This document shows positions 11,475 through 22,715 of a DNA stretch of 64,000 nucleotides, piece by piece. The translations under genes were made by a program, and so were the position numbers. Position 1 is the first letter of the stretch. Every line of letters begins with the position of its first letter. The notes below the pieces were generated by a model. It worked only from the letters and a program-made list of their open reading frames with translations, was not told the origin of the DNA and did no database searches. The DNA is from Symsagittifera roscoffensis (Eukaryota; Xenacoelomorpha; Acoela; Convolutidae), in the NCBI RefSeq assembly GCF_963678635.1, contig NC_087063.1, positions 37,650,759 through 37,714,758 of the forward strand. Direction: 5' to 3'.

Positions 11475-11937
11475 CTAGCTAAGCACCTCTCCTCTAGCTA
11501 ACTCAATTCACTAGAGAATAAAATGTTCCCACTCCTGAGAACAGCTTTCACTAACGCGGGAACCTAATCTCCGGTCGAATAGATCTGGTTGCTCTCCCAA
11601 ATTCTTAGTTCTCTCATCACAGTTGTGTTGCGAAAGATCAACTATCCAACCTAATCTGTAAAATTTGCTCTATTTGAAGCTCACTACTACTATAACTAAA
11701 AATCATAACCAATTTAACAATTACATAATCCGCGCCGAGATTTTTGCGAAAAAACTAGACAGTTCCACACAAAATGCAAAAAGTACCTTTTTTCCTACCA
11801 TTCTCTTACCATCACACAAACCATGAAACCTTACCAAGTCTATTCCCTATCTTAAAACCGTGTCTTAATCAATGGGGTCCGCCATGCTCTTACATATATC
11901 GGATAGCAAATTGCTGCCTTGTAAAGGTCGGCTGTAG
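11475..11937 (+). repeat. 463-bp spacer between facing LTRs, orientation 1
   Basis: It starts CTAGCTAAGCACC and ends GGTCGGCTGTAG. The same sequence lies between the central LTRs (37944-38405) in the opposite orientation. Its second half is found without LTRs at 4028-4256, so it is probably host DNA trapped between LTRs. Confidence 0.8.
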
Positions 11938-12280
11938 TGAGTTATGACCGATGTGGTTAACTTATAGAGTAATTTCGGATAGGGTACACCGTCTGCTCGT
12001 CACGCTATCTTATTTTCGGCCTGATAGATTCGTACAACTTCTTAGTCTAATATCTTAGAATTTAACTTACAACTTAGTTGCTTTTTCCAAGAGACCGACT
12101 CGTAACAAACCAGTATACTCTAGATCTATTGAGACTAAGAGATATAAGATTAAGATTAAGATCGGCATTAGACTAAGAAGGTGCACGAATCTATCCGGCC
12201 GAAAATAAGATAGCATGGCGAGCAGACGGTGTACCCTATCCGAAATTACTCTATGAGTTAACCACATCAAACTTAACTCA
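11938..12280 (+). repeat. Rearranged LTR: inverted part fused to direct part
   Basis: From 11938 (TGAGTTATGACC) to about 12056 the sequence is an LTR read backwards. From about 12057 to 12280 it is the last ~223 bp of an LTR read forwards, ending AACTCA just before the primer-binding site. The true 5' LTR of E1 has thus lost its first ~180 bp, which are replaced by the LTR-spacer-inverted-LTR cassette. Confidence 0.75.
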
Positions 12281-12282
12281 TC

Positions 12283-12304
12283 TGGTGCGACCATAAGTCT
12301 CGAA
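12283..12304 (+). promoter_or_regulatory. Primer-binding site for minus-strand synthesis
   Basis: TGGTGCGACCATAAGTCTCG starts 2 bp after the LTR end and is identical in E2 (reverse strand, just below 50192). TGG pairs with the CCA end of a tRNA, and the predicted primer ends ...GGTCGCACCA. I could not assign the tRNA with confidence. Confidence 0.75.
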
Positions 12305-13528
12305 TAGGACCTTAATAGCTTAGAATTAACCAAAAATAGATTAGAAATTAGACAAAACATTTTCAAAATGTTACACGATAATAATTTAATTGAAATATCT
12401 CTACGACTCAATAGATCAGAGCCGATATTCCGAACGATAACAGAACTACCCGGAATTGCAAGGAGACCTCGAACCAGAGACGACATACGACAAAGCAGAA
12501 ACTTACCATTTAGATTTATGGTTGTACGGCAGAAGCCAACACAAACTCTTTTATTTAGAATCTTATTAGCAATGAATTTAGATTTTCATTTACAAAAATA
12601 AAATTTTGAAGAAAATCTTCATGACCATTTCAGGCGCTAAACAAACTTAATAATGTACAATAACGATTGATAAAAATATCTCAGATCGTTTCTCTAATTT
12701 CTGCAGTATTATATAAAACATATTTGAAAAAAATTAATTGAAAATAAAAATAAAAATTAGTAGCATGCCAATAAATAGTTAGTAATAATAAATCATCTTG
12801 TTGTTCCAGCTTCAGCACTTAAACATAACAGCAATCATAAGCTCACTAACATCATTGAAAAACTAAATCTTTTTATTAAATAAAATTAAACCATTTTAAA
12901 ATTAAAATCACCTAATTTTAAAAACCAGATCATTAAGGCTTATCCTTGGATCTTTACAAATTTTCTATTTCACTAAATTTAAAACCTGATCATCAAGGCC
13001 TATCCCTGGATCAAAAAGAACAATTTTGTTCTCCCCTACCCACTTAGCAAGTGTCTAACGAACTCAAACGTCGATTCACTATCCAACCTTTTCACAAGAC
13101 CCAGGACTAATAGAAGTTTTTAAATAAAACTAACCATTCAAATTAAGCTAAACAGTGAAGAACTTCGGTTATTCATCTTTCACTTGACCCCTCCTCTTAC
13201 CAGACCCAGGATAGATCTTAGACTAAGTAAGTTTAAAATAGTATCTAACGAACTGCTTGCGTTCTAATTATACCTGAACCTTGTGGATCGATTTACTATT
13301 CTCCAACCCGTGAACACAATCACTACCCCTAAGTAAGATTAAGTAAGTTAACACCTTAACTTAGACTAGCCACGAGAAAATAGAAGTAAATTATCCGGAA
13401 TCGATATACTTTTCTCTCCAACCCTGAACAAAAAGACCCAGGTTAAGCTAACTAAAAAATCGTAAGGACTAACAGTTTAGGAAAATAGAAATAACTAACA
13501 ACTTCTTGCATCCCTCATCCTAAACCTT
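12305..13528 (+). other. E1 leader between primer site and gag
   Basis: About 1.2 kb without open frames. It holds two diverged direct copies (~63 bp apart, about 12927-13013) of GATCATnAAGGCnTATCCnTGGATC, and three copies of GACCCAGG (near 13101, 13203 and 13437). E2 carries the counterpart at 48942-50190. This position is where packaging signals sit in LTR elements, but no function is shown. Confidence 0.55.
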
Positions 13529-16500
13529 ATGTCATTCAAAAATTTAGGTGACAAACAAACAATCGTTTTACACAATTGCGAAATTGATAACTAAAAATAC
13601 GATCTTGTAATCACTCCACATACACAAACAGTTGGATACATTCGAACAAAACGACAAACAATAAAGAGAAAAATTATAAACAAACAAAGACAAATCACAC
13701 AAAAAATATTTTCAAAAAATAGAAACGCATTTTCTGAATCACAAGCCAACAGTTTAGCCAACAGAACTATACAAATTAAAAGAATCAATAGATAGAAGTT
13801 GTCCCATTTACGATCAATTTTATTTTTCCGACTCAGAAACAACTTCAAACTCATCAAAAAGAGGAAAAAGAAGAATAAAAAAGCAATATAAACACAAACC
13901 AGTACACTTGTATAATTGGAAACAACAAATTAGACACATTGATAGTTATATATTAACAGTCATCAAACGAAAAAATGAGCCACATTCAAAGTGACGAAAG
14001 TCCAGATGAAGAAGCAGTTTTTCCCTTTCTTATAGATTCACTTGATGATAGAGGACAAACACGATTTTGTAAAAAGTTGCTCGTAAATTTGTTTGAACCA
14101 GGAATCAGCCCATGCAAAGCAGAATTCCCAGATGTAAAAATCAAAAGACAAATTGTTGAACATAGTTTGAAAGACATATGTAATCTAACACTACAATATG
14201 GAATCTACACCATAGAATTGAGCACACCAAATACAGCCCATCGTAAATATGTAATTCAAACAGATGAAATTGAACTAGAATTTTTAAAAGTATTCATATA
14301 CTATATCAAAAGCATATAATATCATAATTCACAAAGAGCAAACTCCATATTCACTAACGAAGTTTTTGCAGTAATATATAGTTATTTATCTATATTAGAA
14401 AAAACTGAAGTTCAAAGTATATCACCAACCGAAACATCAAAACATACAAAAGTACGAAATGAAATCACAGTATTTTCAACATTTCTTCATATAATTCGCA
14501 AAAATTTCACTAAAGAAGAAGTTTCACAAAACTCTAAACATGATTTACAAAAGATCTTAGCATGGTTTATAATTGATTATTTCACCCACAATTTAGATTT
14601 AGTTTCACAAGCAAGAAAAAATTTCAGACCTCAAAATACCAATGATGACACTGTTCTTACAGAACAATCAGATTACGTTTGGGACCCTGACTGGTCTCAT
14701 CCAGCATTTATGAATACTCCACAAGATATCTCGAGTCAAGCAATAAGTACAATATCTTTCCACAGAGATTATGTAAAAGTAATACCATTAACCATTGACG
14801 CAACACCATTAAATTATAATCCATTTTTACCTGATACACAAAATAACAGCTTAAATTCAACAGTCATACATAATGAAAATCTCAATGGAACCAGAAATTT
14901 TACACAACAAGATATTCAACACCATCAAACTTCATATATGAAGAAATCGTCCAAACAACAGCAACAACTGCAACAACTACACAACAAAGTATTTCACCAA
15001 TACACCCTAATCTGACAACACCAAGAAATACAAATACATCACTAACCCAGGTAACCTTACAATCAACAGTTTAACCTTCGGTTGCTCCAAAATATTCACA
15101 TATGGACTATCAAACATATAGACCAATGACAATACCGTCAAAAACACGAAAATCGTTCACAAAAAACACTTTTGCAGAACACAATTATAATTATGCTCAC
15201 CAAACAAAAAAATCAACCTCCCCGAAAAAATACACAACATTTAAATCACGTATGTTCCCATTATTGGAATTTCCCAAAAACATCGGGAGATTTACCCACA
15301 AAACCCAACAGATATACAAAATCCTACAACAAATGCATATACTAAACCCATTTAACAGACAATCTTTTCAACCAATACAGCCACAAAACCCAATGTTAAT
15401 GCATTCTTATCAAGGAACAGGAATGCAAAAAGAAATACCGCTTCCGTATTACCTTCAGCAACATGAAATCACAAAAAATCTACTTCCAAATTTTTCACAA
15501 ATGCCAAATGCCGCAGAATCACTACAGATGACTATGAATCCATACCTCATGGGTGGATCATCAATAACATCGAATAAACCATTAATTGTATTCACAGGAA
15601 CAGACCCTGAATATTCTGTAGAAGATTATCTAAATGCAGTAACAGTAAATTTAATTTTAAATATAGGACCCGAACCAATTAATACGCCACTACATCAAAA
15701 TTGGATACATAGACGCACAGCATTAATACAAACAACCCTAGATGGCGCAGCTCAAAAATAGTTTTCAGTATTACCCATAGAATAAAAATCAAACTGGAAA
15801 AGATTCACACAAGAATTTTCAAAATGTTTGACTCTGAAAAAAAAACAAACAACATCAAAGAGTTTTATGCAACGATATCCGCAGATTACCAAAGGAAACA
15901 ATTAAACAATTAGCAGTACGAATCAAAACACTAGTTCGAAAAGCATATTCACTTAATACACATGACTACAAAAACACAAAAATGACAGAATTTTTAATGA
16001 TGACCTTATCACCTCAATTAAGGAAAATAGCTATAAAAAAGAGAGCATCTCATCCTTCCTCAATTCGAGAACCAGATTTAGGATTTCAAAAATTAGTAGA
16101 TAAACTAGAACAAGCAGAAATCACAATGAAACTCGAAGAAACAGAAAATCTAAAACTACAATATGTTAATCGGATTGAAACAAATACTACACATATAAAT
16201 AACATACAAGAATCAGACACAGACCTGATTGAAAAAATCACTGAAATACTAAATATCTACGAAAAACATCCAAACTTTAGAGGCAAACCCTCCTTCAAAA
16301 AATGGTGTAATTATTGCCGACGATACGGACACAGTATTTCCGAATGTAGACAAAAACAACAAGTCAATCGAAATAAACCTCAAAAGCACAGAGAACCAAA
16401 TAAATCATTCTATCAATACATGAAAAAAGACCAAAATCTACCAAACAAAAATATATATAGTAATAACAGTTCAGAAAAACAACTTCCGAGCAACTCAAAT

Positions 16501-17029
16501 TACACAAGGAATCAATCACCATATAACTCAAGTTATAGAGGTAGATCACCCGAACGAGGAAATACACGAAATTTCTCACAAAATAGATATAACCGATCGA
16601 ATAGCCAAAATAACCAGAATAACTATTCACTATTCACGATCGAATTCCAATACAACAGAATTTGTTTCTGGATCCAGTTCCCAATCAAACCCAAGGAATA
16701 GACCTTATTTCAATAATTAATCACGAAACTCATCATACAGCAGAAATAGAAACTATTCACATAATAAAAATAGAAGTTATTCAAACAATCGAAATCAGAA
16801 TTACCCGACCAATAGATCAAGGAATAAATCATATAATAGATCAAACTATCACAGATCAAAAGATAATTATCAAAACAGATCACGAAACAATTCACAAAAT
16901 CGAAACTCAAGTTACAATAATCGATACAGAAATTATTCCCAGTCACCACAAAGGAATAATAACCGCTATCCTGATTCTAAACATTGATACAGAAGTAGCA
17001 CACCAAAACATCAAAGACACATTAATCAA
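13529..17029 (+). pseudogene. gag of E1, first copy (broken)
   Basis: It starts at ATG 13529 (MSFKNLG), the same start as in E2. Gag forms the particle shell and binds element RNA. Visible parts: a basic N-terminal region; a Gln/Pro/Thr-rich middle; a capsid-like core around 15590-15760 (FTGTDPEYSVEDYLNAV...); a helical region with IRRLPKETIKQLAVR; one CCHC zinc knuckle (C-X2-C-X4-H-X4-C, CNYCRRYGHSISEC, 16306-16347); and an Arg/Asn/Ser-rich tail that runs into pol. It is broken by stops (for example near 13593 and 14317, where E2 has Gln codons) and by several frame changes (the open pieces lie in all three forward frames). The ancestral gag and pol may have been one continuous frame. Confidence 0.75.
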
Positions 17030-20000
17030 GTGCAGACTAATGAAGAAACAACTTCAGACCCCCCAGGTATTGATGACACAGGAAGTAACGAATTACAACT
17101 ACATCATATAAATTGTGAATCATCAGATAAAGAAAGTGATACGGATAATACCATCTCTGTAAATATGATAACAGTCGAAAACGACTATGAACCTATCATA
17201 TATGAACAACTTTTTACCTCACATATATATGAAAATCAATTGGAACTCCTTCACAATTACTATATTGGACCCATTGATAATACACAAACTACACAAGAAG
17301 TAAACGGAATTAACACGGTAATTAAACCCGATAAAAAAGACGAAACATAATGCTCAAACACAAAACATATTTATCAAAATATACAAAAAGAACAACCAAG
17401 AGAATAAATTTGGACAATTCGATTTCTCTTAGAAAGCCCAAGAAACAAAGAATTTCAACCACCAGATCTTGAAATTGGTTTTTTAATTGACTCAGGAGCA
17501 GAATCAAATATAATTAATATTCCCACATCGAATGAAATCAAAACATTGCATCCAAACTTAACACCTCTTGAAACCTTTAGTAAATTAGCAACAGCACAAG
17601 GATCAACATTAGTAAATTACGGAAAAATCCAATTTTTCTTTCTTCCCACGAGAACAATGGGGCAAAACAAAATATTAAACAAACCATTTAAACAAATTTT
17701 TCATACTACTGATATTAAACACAATATCATTGGCATACTATTTATATCTAAATATATACCAACAATAAACATAATAAATAGTAAGATCCATATCAAAGAT
17801 AAATACTTAAAAACAAAAAAAACAGCCCTAACATTCTTCCAAAGATTAAACAAACAACCACCATTTTTTTCAAAAATTTACCCCATTTACAATCAAAAAC
17901 GAAAACACCTGAAACCGCTATCAAGAAATATATATAATTTTTCAATAAAACAAGTTCACCAGTATAATAAAAGTCAAAATAAACAACAACTTTTTATGTC
18001 AGACTTCGAATTTAAACCTATCCACAAATTTTTCAAAATTAAGATCTCATCCATAAAAAATTCGAAAAACACGAATTCCGACATCATTTCATTACACGTG
18101 TATAATAATACACCATATCAAGTAACATTACCCTTAGGACTTTTAGGATACTTTGAGACAAATGCTACAATTTCACTTATAAATGAAGTAGCCAACCGCG
18201 TTAATAATATACTACAATTATTAGATATTTGCCAATCAACAATTCTTGACGAAGAATTATCCATAATTAATATAACAAGTAATGAAAAATGAAACACAGA
18301 TTACTTCACAAAAACACCATATTTTAAACCAACATTCAATATAACAAATTACACGAAAGAACAAAAATTTTTAACAATGTTTAATTTTCAACATTCATAA
18401 ATTACACAAATTGAATTTGATAAATTAGCAAAACAACTGTTAAAATATTCAACAGTCTACGCAACATCAAAATTTGACGTTGGGAAAATTAGTTCATCAC
18501 AACAACTCCCGTTAAAACCCGACGCAGTTTTCAAAAAAGAAAGAGCCAGTAAAGTACCGATTCACTTACATGACAAGGTAAACAGATTACTTGACATTTT
18601 AGAACAATACGAAATTATATCACCAGTAAATAAGGAAGAACAACCAAAAGGTAACACTTTTATCAACCCTGTTATCATTCTATTAAAAGGTGAATCACTA
18701 AAAATAGTTCTAGACGCTAGATACCTCAATTCACTAATTGACGAATCAAAATGCAATTGGCCTATTGAACCCATACAAGTTATCTTAACAAAGATAAATG
18801 GTAAAAATTTCACAACCGCAGATTTGAATAGTGCTTATAATCAAATGCCACTAGATGAACAATCACGACGTTTAACACAATTTGTTATTGGAAATCAACA
18901 GTATGAATTTAATCGCTCATTCTATGGAACATCCATAGGACCAGCAGCTTTTTCAGTTTTTATTAGTAAAATTTTTAGACCACTAATACTAAAGAAAAAT
19001 GCAATCACATACTTAGATGATGTTTTTATGCAATCACAAACTAAAGAAGAAATGTTTACAGTTTTAGAACAGTATCATAAAACACTTCAGAATGAAAATC
19101 TGAAGGCAGCTCCCGATAAATCACACTTCTTTCTAACACGCGTTAAATTTTTAGGACATAATAAAGAACGAGAAACTATCACTCCATTTGATTCACGCAT
19201 TGATGCCACTCAAAAACTTCAGCCAACTAAAAATAAAAAGAAAATCCAAGAATTCCTTGGAATGTTAAATTTCTTAAGTAAATATGTTTACAAAATGCAA
19301 TTATACTTAAGACCCTTCTATAATATCCTCAGACAACAAAATAGTTTTGAATGGACCACTGAACATCAAACAGGATTTGAAGAAATTAAAAAACTTTTAA
19401 CTGAACAAATTTCAAACACAATTCCAGATCCAAATCAACCATTCAATGCAATGTGCGATGCTTCAAATTTTGGCATCGGCGCAGCATTGCTACAATCACA
19501 TAGTGGAACAAATAAAATGAACATTATATCAGCAAATTCACGATTAGTCACTCAAGCAGAGCTACGACTCTCAACTCTAATGAGAGAATGTACAGCTATA
19601 ATTTATACACTAACAGAATAAGAGTTTCTGATACTTGGATCAAAACACCCAACAGTTCTATTCACAGATCACAAACCAATTATATTTCTCTTTACACAAA
19701 AGTCAAATCCAAATCATAGAGGTTATAGATTTCAACTAATTCTAATGAAATTTCCAAACCTACATATAGTTTGGACAGCAGGAAAAAACCTTGCATTACC
19801 AGACACCTTAAGTCGAAATACGCCACCTGAATTACTTACACGTAAAACCACAGTCGAAATACCCAAAAACATAAAATTCTACCTTGCAGAAAATGAAATA
19901 TCACCCCGATTCGAATGCAAATATGCAGTAAAAACTGACGTTGAACAATCACAAATAAATAATTTACAACATTTCCCACTTTATTTAGATTGTCAAAATA

Positions 20001-21932
20001 ATTACTATGAAGTTGATCTACTTGGAACATCAACTTTTAAACCAATCCCATATTCACAATGGATAAAAAATAACACTCAACAAAAAAGAATAAAACAACA
20101 CTCGCATAAAAAAGACCCTTTTCCATTAATTGAAAAAGAAAATTTAACCGATAAAATAAATTTATCAGGACCGCAAACAAACGATTCAAAAAACACAATA
20201 AATCAAGTTTTTGATCTCCACGACCCACTTGACACAATTCCCCTATCAAAATTAGAAATTGACAATATTTTTCTCCCCCCCAACAGATAAAATTACAAAA
20301 CTAAGCCCGTAAAAGCAAATACCACAATTTTAGGAAATAAAACACTCCTCCGATATTTCCGAAAATTTAATAACACAACAATTAATGAAAATACAGATCT
20401 TTTAGAATATCAATTAAATGATTCCAAAGTCCCCTGTCTTCTTTTAACATCTCACATACACTAAATACTAAAGGACACTCCGGATCAGAAAAAAACATAC
20501 TCAAACTTAACACAAAATTTTTATTTCCCAAATGCTCCATTTTGGATAAAAGTATTATGCAATGATTGTATAGAATGTCAATTGAACAAACCTTATCCAA
20601 ATCAAAATTAAATAGCACAAAAACAATATTTTAAAGGACAAAGTTTATATTTTAACCATCGCATTTCATTCAATACAAAAGGACCAATTTCACCATCTTC
20701 TGAAGGAACCTCCTACTTTATGGTCATTGTTGACGCATTCACACATTATGTAGCACTCAACCCAGTACCACATTGTAATGCTTATTATGCTTACACGACG
20801 CTTTAGGAACATTGGATAGCTAAATTCGGACTACCCGAAATCTTAGTTACAGACAACGGTACAGAATTCATAAATAAGTAAATCATCACACTATGCCACT
20901 TATATAACATCAAACATAAACCACGTACATCTCATGCACCTTGGACAAACGGTTCAGTCGAAGGTATGAACCGTTCACTACAAGAATATCTCCGATGTAT
21001 CATAAATGGAAATGATACAAAATACACAGAATGGTCAGCAGATGTAATACTATTTTCCTTAGCATACAATTCACAAATCACGACAACTTTAGGAAGGTCA
21101 CCATACGAAATGGTTTTTAATCAAAAGCCACGTAAACCAATTATGTTTACAGCAAATTCCCATAAAAATGCACAAGGTTATTGCCAATCAAATAAAGACT
21201 CATTTTGTTATAACCTACCTTTACACACACATGATGAAGATCATTTTCATTACCCACAAATTCTTAAATTAGCCTCTGGCACACACACCGAATGGATTTT
21301 AAATAGAGATAAAAAACACAATGAAATTTACCAAAAAGTAACAAAGAAATTGTGACAAAGGCAAAACCTTACCGATCAAATTAATTCACGCTTTACACCA
21401 GCCACAGATTTAAAAATTGGAACATTTGTCTTAATACCTAACTTTAATACGCAAAAAGGAATCTCTAAAAAATTACAACCCCTTCGAAAAGGACCATACC
21501 AACCAAATATATGCCAAACCCACTGAAGTGACGTATAGACTTACAGATTCAACAAAAAAAGAAATTGTTCAACATCGTAACAAGCTATTGCCCTACCACC
21601 CAAAAGAATACGCACTACGCAAATTAACCCAATTATATTGTTTCACAGGTTTAAAAGGTATTCAAAATCACCCATATACAGAAAAAGAAATTGATGAACA
21701 ACACAACATTCATCAAGAAAATCAAACACAAATCAAATCTAAAAACAATCAAAAAATACCAGACCCAAAAATACCTCAAAAAGAAAGAAAGATCAGGAAA
21801 ATGATAGAAAAAAATTTATCACAAGAACAACTAGAAAAATCAGAACATAGAGAATCATCACGACTTAGAAATCAACCAAGTAAAAACTACGAAACATTCA
21901 TTCCACAATCTAAAATATTAAAGAAAATTTAA
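17030..21932 (+). pseudogene. pol of E1, first copy: protease-RT-RNase H-integrase (broken)
   Basis: Domain order is that of Ty3/gypsy. The protease active site LIDSGAESN has its Asp codon at 17489. RT runs from about 18540, with the VLDARYLNSLID region and the catalytic YLDDV at 19010-19024. RNase H starts with CDASNFGIGAALLQ near 19454. The integrase zinc region (CNDC) lies around 20560, and its core has VTDNGTEF and, 35 residues after that Asp, the Glu of SVEGMN. The first catalytic Asp of integrase is Asn here (codon 20672-20674, FNTKG), whereas E2 has FDTKG. In-frame stops include those after 17343, at 19621 (TE-stop-EF, Tyr in E2) and near 20805 and 20878, plus frameshifts. Confidence 0.8.
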
Positions 21933-22715
21933 TTTCAAAAACAACTTTGATCTTAAAAATTAATAATCTTTGCACCTCTGGATCAGTTTGAACTTTCATT
22001 TTTCAAGATAACATACTGACAAATACGCAAAAATTCTAGTTCAGATTCAGCCAATAGGTTTCACTTAAATCCGTCACCTTCTATATCTCTAACACCAACC
22101 TATTAGCCGAAAGATATTAAACTCCAGGCATATCTATAACTATAACTTTACAACCTCCAAATCAAAAATAAGCAACTCGCTAAAACTTGACAACTAAAAT
22201 AAATACCACCATAATATTACAACCCTCCCCTATCTAATAACGCAAATATCAACAATTTTTTCCCAACTCAGACCTCAAAAACCTCCCAACCAAAAATGGC
22301 AAATTAGTCTAAAGTAAAAAAGGACCATATTCATTTGGCCTAAAGTACAAATATTTCAAAAATACCCCAGATCACCCGACAAATAAAAATAAAGTAAAGA
22401 AGACCTCCCGAACACCATAAAATCAGCCCCCAACAAATTTTCACAAAACTCAACCCACTTGTCAAAAAATCCATAAATAACTCGACCACACTTGAATCTC
22501 GCCTCAAACAGCAAAAAAAATTCGACGAAGAAATCATTTCTTAAATGCTCTTCTCTCGATCAGTCAATATCTTCAAAATTACAATTTTAAACTTTTTAAT
22601 AAAATTTTTCATACTATTCAAACTTTTGTTGATATTTCTGTTTGATACTTTTGAAGCTTTTATAATCATTTTAATAATCTTTTCAACATTTTTTAATTTT
22701 TCTACTCCCTATTTG
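21933..22715 (+). other. Post-pol region, first copy
   Basis: Non-coding AT-rich DNA, then the start of a hydrophobic open frame at 22545 that is cut by the tandem-duplication junction. Its full form is at 31114 in the second copy. Confidence 0.6.

Larger units (their letters stand above)
14115..22715 (+). repeat. Tandem duplication inside E1, unit 1 (8601 bp)
   Basis: The unit runs from within gag to beyond pol. The junction at 22715/22716 joins the post-pol sequence (CTATTTG) to the gag sequence CAAAGCAG. A TG dinucleotide is shared at both breakpoints, a 2-bp microhomology. Confidence 0.9.

Noticed and set aside
16662-17111. 149-codon Ile/Thr-rich ORF overlapping the end of gag
   Set aside because: It is an alternative frame of the Arg/Asn/Ser-rich gag tail, repeated at 25262 and 45344 because the region itself is repeated; the gag frame gives the meaningful sequence.
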